Shown here: piece by piece, positions 9,708 to 17,780 of the stretch | Layout: every line of letters begins with the position of its first letter | Numbering within the stretch: the first letter of the stretch is position 1 | Source: Pseudomonas sp. DY-1 | Lineage (GTDB): Bacteria; Pseudomonadota; Gammaproteobacteria; Pseudomonadales; Pseudomonadaceae | Direction: 5' to 3' | DNA: 64,000 bases | Assembly: GCF_003626975.1 (NCBI RefSeq) | Contig: NZ_CP032616.1 | Coordinates: 3,782,001 to 3,846,000 of the forward strand | The notes under the pieces: generated by a model | Databases searched by the model: none | What the model saw: the letters and a program-made list of their open reading frames with translations, nothing else | Told to the model about the DNA's origin: nothing | Made by a program: the position numbers and the translations under genes

Positions 9708-10087
9708 CGATGATCTCCTGCGACAACCCGCTGTCGTCTCTGTTGTTTTGGGGGCCCGGAACCGACCACTGGAGGGCTGTCGGTATCTGCCTGTTGGGGC
9801 CGATTGTGCGAGTTAGCCCGACACCCCGTTTGCCTGTTTGCGACGTGTAAATGCCCAAACCTACCCTGCCGACGAAGGAATACCGTTCGATTACCGGAGA
9901 CCGTCTCGCTGAACCCCGGATGTCGGGCAGGGACGCCGCTGATGCAGGGCTGGAATGGGTGTAAGCTGGACCCCGGCGCCGGCCCGCTCCAGCGCCGCAA
10001 AACAATAAAAAGACAGAACTGCACTTCGACTTCTGCCTCACCCGCCAATACCCAAAAACGACAGTCGATGCAGCGGAGGAAAAACCA
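9708..10087. promoter_or_regulatory. Divergent promoter region glyA / GATR regulator
   Basis: This 380-base non-coding region must contain the promoter of the sarcosine operon (minus strand) and that of the divergent AraC-family gene. Short GTTTGC direct repeats occur near 9828-9841 and an A/T-richer stretch near 10000-10040. I could not assign a confident operator. Confidence 0.5.
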
Positions 10088-11107
10088 ATGGCTGTTGCAA
10101 ACCTTGCGGCGCCGTCCGTCGACGAATTCCAGGCCCAGCCCCGGCCGGCCGCAGTGAAGACCTTCGGCTTTCTGCTGATCCCCAACTTCACCACCATCGG
10201 CTTCGCCTCGGCGATCGAGACCCTGCGCATGGCCAACCTGGCCGCCAAGCGCACCCTGTTCCACACCTTGCTGATCGCCGCCGACCACGAACCAGTGCAG
10301 GCCAGCAACGGCATGCGCGTGGTTCCCGATCACAGCCTTGACGACGCCCCCGAACTGGATGCCCTGTTCGTCGTCGGCTCCAACCCCATGCCGACCCGCT
10401 ATGACCGGCGCCTGCTCAACTGGGTGCGCAAGCTGGCCCAGCACGACGTGGCACTGGGCGGAATCTGCACCGGCAGCCACCTGCTGGCCAGCGCTGAGCT
10501 GCTCAAGGGCTATCGCTGCACGGTGCACTGGGAAGACATCGAGCAGGTGAAGGACAAGTTCCCCGGCATCGTCATCTCCAACCAGCTGTTCGAGCTGGAT
10601 CGCGACCGTTACACCTGCTCCGGCGGCACGGCGTCCATGGACATGACCCTGCAACTGATCGCCCGTGAGCCGGGTGGCGTGGAGATCGCCACCCGCGCTG
10701 CCGAACTGCTGCTCTGCGACCGCATGCGCAGCGCCCGCGAACAGCAGCGCATCCCCTTGCGGCAGAAGCTCGGCCACGCACAGCCGAAGCTGAGCCAGAT
10801 CGTCGCAATCATGGAAGCCAACCTGGAAGAACCCCTGGAACTGGAAGAACTGGCGCAGCTCAACGAAGTGTCGGTGCGCCAACTGGAACGCTTGTTCCAC
10901 AAGTACCTGGACCGCACCCCCAGCCAGTACTACCTGGAACTGCGCCTGAACCGCGCCCGCGACCTGCTGCTGCGCAGCGAGTCGCAGGTCCGCGACATTG
11001 CCCTGGCCTGCGGCTTCGCCTCACCGGCGCACTTCTCCAAGTGCTACAGCCGCTTCTTCGGCCACTCGCCGCGCGGCGAGCGCAAGCAGAGTCCCTTGCA
11101 CTCCTGA
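10088..11107 (+). CDS. GATR (DJ-1/amidotransferase-like AraC) regulator, SouR-like by context
   Basis: A 339-residue regulator with an N-terminal DJ-1/PfpI-like domain (about residues 20-190, with ICTGSHLLASAE at the nucleophile elbow) and a C-terminal double helix-turn-helix AraC domain (about 235-330; DIALACGFASPAHFSKCY). The start has GGAGG 8 bases upstream. This architecture is that of GbdR, CdhR and SouR, which sense methylated amines. Its position divergent from the sarcosine operon suggests a SouR-like sarcosine-responsive activator, but orthology is an inference. Three further GATR genes lie at 16982, 45689 and 60903. Confidence 0.85.
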   Translation: MAVANLAAPSVDEFQAQPRPAAVKTFGFLLIPNFTTIGFASAIETLRMANLAAKRTLFHTLLIAADHEPVQASNGMRVVPDHSLDDAPELDALFVVGSNPMPTRYDRRLLNWVRKLAQHDVALGGICTGSHLLASAELLKGYRCTVHWEDIEQVKDKFPGIVISNQLFELDRDRYTCSGGTASMDMTLQLIAREPGGVEIATRAAELLLCDRMRSAREQQRIPLRQKLGHAQPKLSQIVAIMEANLEEPLELEELAQLNEVSVRQLERLFHKYLDRTPSQYYLELRLNRARDLLLRSESQVRDIALACGFASPAHFSKCYSRFFGHSPRGERKQSPLHS

Positions 11108-11123
11108 TCGGCGACCGAGAACT

Positions 11124-11221
11124 GTAGGGCGAATTCATTCGCCAAGGGCAGCGAAGCCGCCCCCCCTCAGGCTCACAGAGCAGACCTGTGGTCTGCTTGG
11201 CGAATGACTTAGCCCCTACAA
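11124..11221. repeat. REP-like inverted pair, GGCGAATTCATTCGCC class
   Basis: Opposed units GTAGGGCGAATTCATTCGCC and GGCGAATGACTTAGCCCCTAC flank a short spacer downstream of the AraC-family gene. This is one of at least eleven members of the class in the window. Confidence 0.8.
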
Positions 11222-11248
11222 GGGAGTCACCTTGTGCCTCGCCGAAAA

Positions 11249-11285
11249 CAAAAACGCCGCCCTCCTCTCGGGGGCGGCGTTTTCA
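11249..11285. terminator. Bidirectional intrinsic terminator
   Basis: A symmetric AAAACGCCGCC...GGCGGCGTTTT hairpin has A-runs and T-runs on both sides. It lies between the convergent AraC-family gene and the NCS1 permease and can terminate both. Confidence 0.85.
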
Positions 11286-11302
11286 TTTCCGTACCTCGCG
11301 CG

Positions 11303-12697
11303 TCAAGCGTCCTGTTCAACTCCTCCGCTCAGGGCCACTACCGGCTTCTTTGCCAACAGCCAATAGGCCAGCCCTGATACCAGGATGGCGGGGAAGCTCG
11401 CGGTGATCTGCTCGGCTACGTCCTTGAACACATGGGCCAACACGAAGTACACCGCAAAACCTAGCACCAGCGCAGTGATACCCGCCGGGTTCCAGCCATT
11501 GCTGCCGTAATAGGCGCCGCCGGACTCGGCAAAGAGGTCGCGGTCGCTGATGCGCTTGCCGCGCACGCAGAAGTAGTCGACCAGGATGATGGTCCAGAGC
11601 GGGATGAACAGGCCGCCGATGACGCCGAGGAAGGTCTCGAAGTAATGCAGGAAGGAGTCAAAGGCCATGGGCACGAAGCACAGCGCCAGCTGGAGCACAA
11701 CGATAATCGCCAGGGCCTTTTTCGGGGTCAGGCTCTTGAACGCCCCCAGCAGCCCCATGCCGGAGCCGTAGAGCACGGTGACGTTGGTGCTGACGGTGGC
11801 GAAGATCAGCACCAGGAAGGACACCAGGCCTAGCCCCAGGGTAGCCAGGGTGGAGCTGGGGTCGGAGTTGTTGGGGTCGATGCTGCCGGTTTGCAGTGCC
11901 ACCCCGATCGTGCCGATGGCGCCGATCAGCATGAACCAGCCCTGCCCTACGTTGAGCCCCAGCCAACTGCCCACGGTGGCAGCCTTGCCGGTCTTGGCGA
12001 AGCGTGAGAAGTCCGCCACCTGGGCCCAGGTCCAGGAGAAACCGAAGGCCAGGTCAATGTAGAAGGCCACCGAGTGGGCCGGGTTCGCCACCTTGAACGC
12101 CATCAGCTCACCCAGATCCCACTGCGACAGCACGATGTAGCTGACCCAGACACCGAGCACCAGCAGCAGCACGCCTGCCACGCGCTCCAGATAGCGGATC
12201 GCCTCATGGCCAAGGAAGGTGATGATGCCCTGCGCCACGGCGGTCAGCAGTATGCCGAGCACCATCGGTCCCGCCGAGCCGGGCTGGCCGAAGGTCGGCC
12301 AGCCGAACGCTGCGCCGAACACGTGGGTGAGGGAAATAGCGGCAATGAAGCTGTTCACGCTGGGCCAGCCGATCAGCACCAGGAACTGGGCCACGCCGGT
12401 CAGGCGCGACCCCTTGGTGCCCAGGGCGGGACGGGCCACCACGGCCGTACTGGCACCGTAGCGGTAGCCGATATAGGCCACTGCCGCCCATGGAATCATC
12501 ATCAACGGTAGCCAGAGGAGGCTGTACTGCAGGACGAAGACCATGCCCAGTGAAGCGGCCATGCCGCCGAAAAACCAGGAACCGGTGTTGATGCCGGAAC
12601 CGAACCAGGTCCACACGGTGTCGCCGAAGCCGTAGCTGCGCTCCGCCGGTTTGACCTGATTGAGTCCGTACTCTTTGTGCGCGTCTGAATTCGACAT
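11303..12697 (-). CDS. NCS1-family nucleobase:cation symporter (cytosine-permease-like)
   Basis: A 464-residue integral membrane protein with about twelve hydrophobic segments and the NCS1 start region (WTWFGSGINTGSWFFGG). Family members import cytosine, hydantoins, allantoin or related N-heterocycles with a cation. The ATG at 12697 has GAGGAAG upstream and is preferred to an ATG 12 codons earlier. It lies directly downstream of creatininase on the same strand, so creatinine, a cyclic imidazolone, is a plausible substrate; that is inference from context, and cytosine or hydantoin cannot be excluded. Confidence 0.85.
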   Translation of the reverse strand: MSNSDAHKEYGLNQVKPAERSYGFGDTVWTWFGSGINTGSWFFGGMAASLGMVFVLQYSLLWLPLMMIPWAAVAYIGYRYGASTAVVARPALGTKGSRLTGVAQFLVLIGWPSVNSFIAAISLTHVFGAAFGWPTFGQPGSAGPMVLGILLTAVAQGIITFLGHEAIRYLERVAGVLLLVLGVWVSYIVLSQWDLGELMAFKVANPAHSVAFYIDLAFGFSWTWAQVADFSRFAKTGKAATVGSWLGLNVGQGWFMLIGAIGTIGVALQTGSIDPNNSDPSSTLATLGLGLVSFLVLIFATVSTNVTVLYGSGMGLLGAFKSLTPKKALAIIVVLQLALCFVPMAFDSFLHYFETFLGVIGGLFIPLWTIILVDYFCVRGKRISDRDLFAESGGAYYGSNGWNPAGITALVLGFAVYFVLAHVFKDVAEQITASFPAILVSGLAYWLLAKKPVVALSGGVEQDA

Positions 12698-12784
12698 AGC
12701 TGAAACTTCCTCGCGAACCGCCGCGGCGGTCACTTGTTGTAATTGTGAAGTCGCTTGTTCTGTTCGGGGTGGCGCAATGCCTCG

Positions 12785-13567
12785 TCAGGTGGGCGGGAAC
12801 TCCTCGCGGATAGCGTCGGCAATGCCCTGGACGCAGACCTCCAGGATCAACTCGCCCTTCTCTCGGCTGGCCGTCTTCGCCGACGACAGAGTGCCCGGCG
12901 CCGGCGTACGGGCCGGGTCGACCGGAAACACGTCATAGGGTGGGAAGGTTGCAGGTGGGTGATCGACGACGCGGTCCAGGTCCACCAGGTCCGGGTACAA
13001 AGCCAGCATCAGGGAGGTCTCGAAGACGCCGCCGTGCTCGATGTCCCAGCCGAGGAAGCCCTCGGGATAGAGCTGCTGGATCACAGCCGGGTCCTTGACG
13101 AAGTCCCAGTAGGAGAGCACCACCACTTTGAAGTCCTGGATGCCGGCATAGCGCAGCTCGCGCAGGGCGAGGTCGATGCCTTCGACGATGAACATGGAAT
13201 TTTCGTAGTGGCCGTTCATCAGTACCAGGCGACGCGCACCATGGCGCGCCAGCTCGCGGATGATGTCCTGCACCGTGCCAGTCAGGGTGGCGCCATCCAG
13301 GCTGGTGGTGCCGGGGAAGTGATTGCCGCCGCCGGACTTCTGCTGGGACTTGTAGCCGTACTGCAGCCCCGGCATGACCAGCGCACCAATGCGCTCGGCG
13401 ACCCGCTTGCACACCGCCGTGGGCAGCAGCACATCGACGTTCATGCACATGTGATGGCCGTGCTGTTCCAGGGCGCCGACCGGCAGCATGAGCACGCAGT
13501 CACCTGCCGCGACACGCGCCTCGTACTCCTTCCAGGTCAGCTCACCTACAAAAACACTCTTGCTCAT
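12785..13567 (-). CDS. Creatininase (creatinine amidohydrolase)
   Basis: A 260-residue enzyme catalysing creatinine + H2O to creatine. The metal ligands of the characterised Pseudomonas enzyme are all present at the same positions: E34, H36, D45, H120 and E122. W154, W174 and H178, of the substrate-closing region, are also conserved. The start at 13567 gives exactly the family length. A copy of an operator-like motif shared with the creatinase and sda genes lies 74-110 bases upstream (13641-13677), so it probably has its own promoter. Confidence 0.95.
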   Translation of the reverse strand: MSKSVFVGELTWKEYEARVAAGDCVLMLPVGALEQHGHHMCMNVDVLLPTAVCKRVAERIGALVMPGLQYGYKSQQKSGGGNHFPGTTSLDGATLTGTVQDIIRELARHGARRLVLMNGHYENSMFIVEGIDLALRELRYAGIQDFKVVVLSYWDFVKDPAVIQQLYPEGFLGWDIEHGGVFETSLMLALYPDLVDLDRVVDHPPATFPPYDVFPVDPARTPAPGTLSSAKTASREKGELILEVCVQGIADAIREEFPPT

Positions 13568-13640
13568 CGAAATACTCCAGGAATTGTCGGCGCCAGACGG
13601 ACTTCCGCTCATGGCATTGCAGCAGAAGTGAATGGCCGAC

Positions 13641-13677
13641 TTTTGTACGTATCCGACCCGAAGTTGGCAGGATCGCC
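13641..13677 (-). promoter_or_regulatory. Operator-like motif upstream of creatininase
   Basis: Contains TTGTACGTATCCGACCCGAA followed by a TTGGCAGGATCG segment (plus-strand reading). A near-copy occurs before creatinase (16621-16656) and the core recurs before sda (19259-19290). ATCCG and ATCGC are 21 bases apart, fitting two AraC-type half-sites on one helix face. Confidence 0.6.
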
Positions 13678-13682
13678 AGTCC

Positions 13683-15026
13683 TCAGTCGTCCGCCAGTGC
13701 GCGGTGCGCCGTCTCGCAGATGCACAGCATCGCCAGCAGGGCCACGGCCGCCGCTGCCACCAGCATCCAGGCCGGTGCGAGCTTGTCGCCGGTCTGGCTG
13801 ATCAACCAGGTGGCGATGAAAGGCGCGGTGCCGCCGAACAGGGCATTGGCCGTGTTGAAGCTGAAGGCGAAGCCGCTGTAGCGCACTCGTGTCGGGAAGA
13901 CCTCGGCGAGGAAGCACGGCAGGGTGCCGTCGTTCATTGCCAACATCAGCCCGAAGGCGATCTGGATCAGCAGGATGAAGGCGAAGCCCTGCCCTTCGAG
14001 CAGACCGAACAGCGGCACCGTGAGCCCCAGGAACAGCAGCGACGCACCGATCAGCATGGTTTTGCGGCCGAAGCGGTCGGACAGCTTGCCCATCAGGAAG
14101 ATGAAACCGATGTAGGTCGCCAGCGACACGGTAGACGCCAGGAAGGAATCGGTTTCGTTCATGCCCATCTCGGTGGATAGATAGGTCGGCATGTAGCTGA
14201 GGATCAGGTAGAAGGCCACCGCGTTGAGGCAGGTGACGCCAATGGCCACCAGCACCTTCCTGCGGTGCACGCCCATGAGTTCGCGGATCGGCACTTTGTG
14301 CTCCGCTTCCTTCTTCTCCATCGCCTGTTCCATTTCGCGGAACTTGGGGGTGTCCTGCAGGTGCAGGCGAATGTAGCGGCCAATCAGGCCCAGCGGCGCG
14401 GCCAACAGGAACGGAATACGCCAGCCCCAGCTGTGCAGTTGCTCGGTATCGAGCTGCGAATAGAGCAGTGCCGCGAACAGCGAACCGAACAGCAACCCCG
14501 CCGCCGTACTGGCCGGCACCAGGCAGGTGTAGAAACCGCGCTTGTTGTCTGGCGCGTACTCGGCGAGGAAGGCCGCCGCGCCGGCGTATTCCCCGGAGGC
14601 GGAGAAGCCCTGCACCAGGCGGATCAGCAGGAGCAGCAGCGGCGCGAACATGCCCACCTGGGCGTAGGTCGGCAGCAGCGCGATGCAGAAAGTGGCGCCA
14701 GACATGATGAGGATGGACAGGGACAGGGCGTTACGCCGGCCGTAACGGTCGCCGATATGGCCCCAGACGATGCCGCCGATGGGGCGGACGATGAACGAAA
14801 TGGCGAACACCGCGAAAGCCGCCAGCAGGCCGGTGGTCTTGTCGGTGGCAGGGAAGAACACGACTGCGATCACCGCGGCCAGATAGCCGTAGGCGGCGTA
14901 GTCGAACCACTCCACGAAGTTGCCCATGAAGCTGGCGGTCGCCGCGCGGCGGAGGGTGCTGCGCTCGCTGCTGGCCATCTGGCTGTCGGACTGGCCATAG
15001 GCCAGGGTCTGGTTGGATGTACTCAT
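13683..15026 (-). CDS. MFS transporter, metabolite:H+ symporter (ProP-like) family
   Basis: A 447-residue major facilitator protein with twelve predicted membrane segments. It has the family signatures NFVEWFDYAAYGYLA near the N terminus, GHIGDRYGRR in the first cytoplasmic loop and GKLSDRFGRK in the second half. The MHS subfamily imports osmolytes and organic acids with protons. The start at 15026 has GGAGGTG upstream. Its place between creatinase and creatininase suggests creatine or creatinine uptake (inference). The gap upstream (15027-15270) holds no gene, only a short CACCTCC...GGAGGTG palindrome and a CCCCGACCG weakly like the operator motif. Confidence 0.88.
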   Translation of the reverse strand: MSTSNQTLAYGQSDSQMASSERSTLRRAATASFMGNFVEWFDYAAYGYLAAVIAVVFFPATDKTTGLLAAFAVFAISFIVRPIGGIVWGHIGDRYGRRNALSLSILIMSGATFCIALLPTYAQVGMFAPLLLLLIRLVQGFSASGEYAGAAAFLAEYAPDNKRGFYTCLVPASTAAGLLFGSLFAALLYSQLDTEQLHSWGWRIPFLLAAPLGLIGRYIRLHLQDTPKFREMEQAMEKKEAEHKVPIRELMGVHRRKVLVAIGVTCLNAVAFYLILSYMPTYLSTEMGMNETDSFLASTVSLATYIGFIFLMGKLSDRFGRKTMLIGASLLFLGLTVPLFGLLEGQGFAFILLIQIAFGLMLAMNDGTLPCFLAEVFPTRVRYSGFAFSFNTANALFGGTAPFIATWLISQTGDKLAPAWMLVAAAAVALLAMLCICETAHRALADD

Positions 15027-15270
15027 TGGGCACCTCCGTCGATCGGGAGGTGCGCCTGGAAGACTGGAGTATGGACGGGAGCGCCCCGACCGTTGTTGAA
15101 GGACACACTGTCGGCCGCTCCCCGGAGGAGCGTTCCTGCAATAAACCTGACCATTGCCTGTACCTCTATTGTTATGTCGTGTTAGTTCGGCAGCGGGTAG
15201 TCAAAGGGCGGCGCGTGCGCGGGGCATGGGCCCCGTGAATGCCGCGCGTCGATTCTTGTTGTGGTGAGGC

Positions 15271-15316
15271 AAAACCACGGCCCGCGCAGGAGGTCGGCTC
15301 TGCGCGGGCGTGGGTT
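15271..15316 (-). terminator. Terminator-like hairpin after creatinase
   Basis: On the minus strand GCCCGCGCAG pairs with CTGCGCGGGC and the arm is followed within a few bases by TTTT. It begins four bases beyond the creatinase stop codon. Confidence 0.65.
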
Positions 15317-15319
15317 GGA

Positions 15320-16531
15320 TCATTTGCGGATGATGTTTTTCTCCGGGCCGTAGGGGAACTTGGTGATGTTTTCGGCACCGTTCTCATTGACGATCAGGAT
15401 GTCGTGCTCGCGGTAGCCACCGGAGCCCGGCAGGCCCTCCGGCAGCATGATCATCGGTTCCATGGACACCACCATGCCCGGCTCCAGCACCGTGTCGATG
15501 TCCTCTCGCAGCTCCAGCCCGGCCTCGCGGCCGTAGTAGTGGCTGAGGGTGCCGAAGGAGTGGCCGTAGCCAAAGGTGCGGTACTGCAGCACGTCGTGCT
15601 TGAGGAATATCTCGTTCAGCTCGCGGGCGATATCGCTGCAGCGCGCACCGGGCTTGATCAGTTTGAGGCCGGCTTCGTGGACCTCGACGTTGACCTGCCA
15701 CAGCCGCAGGTGGTCGTCGGAGCAATGGTCGAGGAACAGGGTGCGCTCCAGCGCGGTGTAGTAGCCGGCGATCATCGGGAAGCAGTTGAGGCTGAGGATG
15801 TCGCCCTTGTTCACCTTGCGGGTGGTCACCGGATTGTGCGCACCGTCAGTGTTGATGCCGGACTGGAACCAGGTCCAGGTGTCCATCAGCTCCACTTCTT
15901 CGAAGGTGTCGGCAATGGCGCGGACCATGGCCTGGGTGGCGTGCAGCGCCACTTCATACTCCGGCACCTGGTCACGCAGCGCTTCCACCACCGCCGCGCC
16001 ACCGATGTCGGCGATGCGCGCGCCGTGACGGATCATCACGTGCTCTTCGGCGGACTTGATCATGCGCATGCGCATGCAAGCGGCGGCCACGTCGACCAGT
16101 TCGGCCTCTGGATAGCGGGCGGCCAGCTTGTCGCGGTTCTGCAGGTTCAGGTGGTCGTGTTCGATGCCGATGCGGCGGGCCTTGGGCAGGGCCTGCTGGA
16201 TGGCGACAAAGTAGTTATCGCGCTGCCAATCGGTGTAGACGATGTTGTCGGTGCCGACGGTGCGGCGCCACGGCTGGCCACCGTCGATGTTGGCGCTGAT
16301 GCTGATGACGTCGTCCTGGGTGACCACCAGGGCATAGGGGCGGCCGAAGGAGCAGTAGAGGAAGTCGGAGTAGTAATTGATGTTGTGGTACGAGGTGAAG
16401 ATCGCGGCGTCGATTTTCTCCGCTGCCAGATGAGCGCGCAGCTTGGCTTGGCGGTTGGCGTATTCCTGGGCGGAGAAGGTGGAGCGAACCTTGTCGCCGT
16501 TACGGATGCGGAGTGTCTTGGGCATTTGCAT
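15320..16531 (-). CDS. Creatinase (creatine amidinohydrolase)
   Basis: A 403-residue pita-bread-fold enzyme hydrolysing creatine to sarcosine and urea. Length and sequence, starting MQMPKTLRIRNG, closely match the characterised P. putida creatinase. The catalytic histidine H232 and substrate-binding E262 fall at the expected positions. As in creatinase, it works without the metal site of related aminopeptidases (established knowledge). The ATG at 16531 has AAGGG upstream; a second in-frame ATG two codons later is possible. The sarcosine formed feeds the sox operon at 3214-9707. No urease is visible here. Confidence 0.97.
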   Translation of the reverse strand: MQMPKTLRIRNGDKVRSTFSAQEYANRQAKLRAHLAAEKIDAAIFTSYHNINYYSDFLYCSFGRPYALVVTQDDVISISANIDGGQPWRRTVGTDNIVYTDWQRDNYFVAIQQALPKARRIGIEHDHLNLQNRDKLAARYPEAELVDVAAACMRMRMIKSAEEHVMIRHGARIADIGGAAVVEALRDQVPEYEVALHATQAMVRAIADTFEEVELMDTWTWFQSGINTDGAHNPVTTRKVNKGDILSLNCFPMIAGYYTALERTLFLDHCSDDHLRLWQVNVEVHEAGLKLIKPGARCSDIARELNEIFLKHDVLQYRTFGYGHSFGTLSHYYGREAGLELREDIDTVLEPGMVVSMEPMIMLPEGLPGSGGYREHDILIVNENGAENITKFPYGPEKNIIRK

Positions 16532-16620
16532 GGCGGTGAACCCTTGTTGTTTTCCACTGACTCGACACACCGGGCTGGTGGGCCGTTGGAAAGCATTGCA
16601 ACAGAAGCCCCCCACCATCT

Positions 16621-16656
16621 TTTGTACGAATCCGACCCGAAATTGGTCAGATCCGC
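16621..16656 (-). promoter_or_regulatory. Operator-like motif upstream of creatinase
   Basis: Contains TTGTACGAATCCGACCCGAA (plus-strand reading) with two ATCCG elements at 16630 and 16651, exactly 21 bases apart. It lies 90-125 bases upstream of the creatinase start and matches the sites at 13641 and 19259. Similarity to the creatininase copy extends outward to a shared CATTGCAnCAGAAG segment. Confidence 0.6.
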
Positions 16657-16691
16657 TGAGGTCATTGCCGGGGCTCCGAGCGGGGTCAATT

Positions 16692-16750
16692 GCCCTCACC
16701 CAAAGGGAGAGGGCGCTTTCCGTGCGCAAGGGGGGCCGGGGGTGAGGGCA
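16692..16750. repeat. REP-like hairpin TGCCCTCACCC / GGGTGAGGGCA
   Basis: A long inverted repeat whose arms begin TGCCCTCACCC and end GGGTGAGGGCA, with GGGAGAGGG inside. It belongs to the class found at 53465 and 56228. Confidence 0.7.
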
Positions 16751-16792
16751 GTTGGGTTAACTCGGACTAGCCAGCAGGCGCGAATGCTCTTG

Positions 16793-16892
16793 TGTAGGGG
16801 CGAATTCATTCGCCAAGGGCGGCGCAGCTGCCCCCGACAAGGCCAATGGCAGGACTGCTTCCTGCTTGGCGAATGAATTCGCCCCTACAAGG
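16793..16892. repeat. REP-like inverted pair, GGGGCGAATTCATTCGCC class
   Basis: Opposed units TGTAGGGGCGAATTCATTCG and CGAATGAATTCGCCCCTACA surround a variable centre. It is non-coding, between the creatinase promoter and the terminator of the AraC-family gene. Confidence 0.8.
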
Positions 16893-16915
16893 AAAGCCCC
16901 GAGCCTTTCTGCCCC

Positions 16916-16966
16916 AGCAAAAAAACGGGCCCGGACCGTGCTGCCAGGCACGGGCGGGCCCTAAGG
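16916..16966 (-). terminator. Intrinsic terminator of the sda-GATR operon
   Basis: On the minus strand AGGGCCCG...CGGGCCCG with an inner CCGTGCC/GGCACGG stem is followed by seven T residues. It begins 15 bases beyond the stop codon of the AraC-family gene. Confidence 0.85.
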
Positions 16967-16981
16967 TGGTGCCAAGGGTGC

Positions 16982-17776
16982 TCAGTGCATCGCGGCGCGG
17001 CAGAGATGCGGCTTGTCCAGCCGTTCGTTGCTGGGCGGGATGCCGAAGTGCTCGCGGTAGCACTTGGAGAAATTCTGCGCGGAGACGAAGCCGCAGCCGA
17101 AGGCCACCTGCACCACCGGCAGGGCGGTCTGGCGCAGGAGCTGACGGGCACGCAGCAGGCGCAGCTTGAGGTAGTAGCGTGATGGCGAGCAGCACAGGTA
17201 CTTCTGGAACAGCCTTTCCAATTGGCGCCGCGACAGCTCGATGAAGCTGGCCAGATCATCCAGTTCGATGGGCTCTTCCAGGTTGGCCTCCATCAACGCG
17301 ATCACTTCCTGCAGCTTGGGCTGCGCGCTGGCGAGGGCATCGCGCAGGGTCAGCCGGCTGGCCCAGGCCGGAATACTTTCGCCGTCCTGAAGCAGACCGG
17401 CCTCGGCCAGCACAGCGCGGGCAGACCCCAGGGCACCCAGCTTCACGCCGTGGGCAGACAGGTCGCGGAGTTGCGCGAGCAATCCGGAGTCGGCGAGTGG
17501 CGCGCCGTCGCCGCCGCAGAGGATCAGGGCGTCCAGTTCGCGTGCCTCGGCGAGTCTGCCTTCGGGCGTCAGTTGCATGCCGTTGTCGGCGCGCACCGGG
17601 GTGCCGTCGCAAGTCAGGGTGCACCAGCGATAGAGGCCCGTTGCGGACAACTGGTTGGCCAGCCGCAACGACTCCAGCGCACCGGCCAGGGCGATCAGGC
17701 TGAATTCGTCCAGCAGCAGGAAGCCGATGGATTCGAGGCGCTGCAGGGGCTTGGCAAGAGTCTGGAAGGCGCTCAT
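16982..17776 (-). CDS. Shortened GATR/AraC-family regulator
   Basis: A 264-residue relative of GbdR. The first half of the DJ-1-like domain is present (SIGFLLLDEFSLIALAGALE to AVLAEAGLL) and the AraC domain is complete (QPKLQEVIALMEANLEEPIE to FGIPPSNER). Between AGLL and QPKLQ there are 22 residues, where GbdR in this window has 91, so about 69 residues of the sensor half are missing. The nucleophile-elbow Cys is also absent (GSARAVLAEA). The frame is intact and the HTH looks functional. The start at 17776 is 4 bases after the sda stop codon, so the two are co-transcribed. It probably controls the creatinine block (inference). Confidence 0.85.
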   Translation of the reverse strand: MSAFQTLAKPLQRLESIGFLLLDEFSLIALAGALESLRLANQLSATGLYRWCTLTCDGTPVRADNGMQLTPEGRLAEARELDALILCGGDGAPLADSGLLAQLRDLSAHGVKLGALGSARAVLAEAGLLQDGESIPAWASRLTLRDALASAQPKLQEVIALMEANLEEPIELDDLASFIELSRRQLERLFQKYLCCSPSRYYLKLRLLRARQLLRQTALPVVQVAFGCGFVSAQNFSKCYREHFGIPPSNERLDKPHLCRAAMH

Positions 17777-17780
17777 GGCA

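Noticed and set aside
7191..9713. An 840-codon plus-strand frame opposite soxB and glyA
   Set aside because: It is antisense to two firmly identified genes, spans the gap between them and has no domain. It is a shadow of codon bias.
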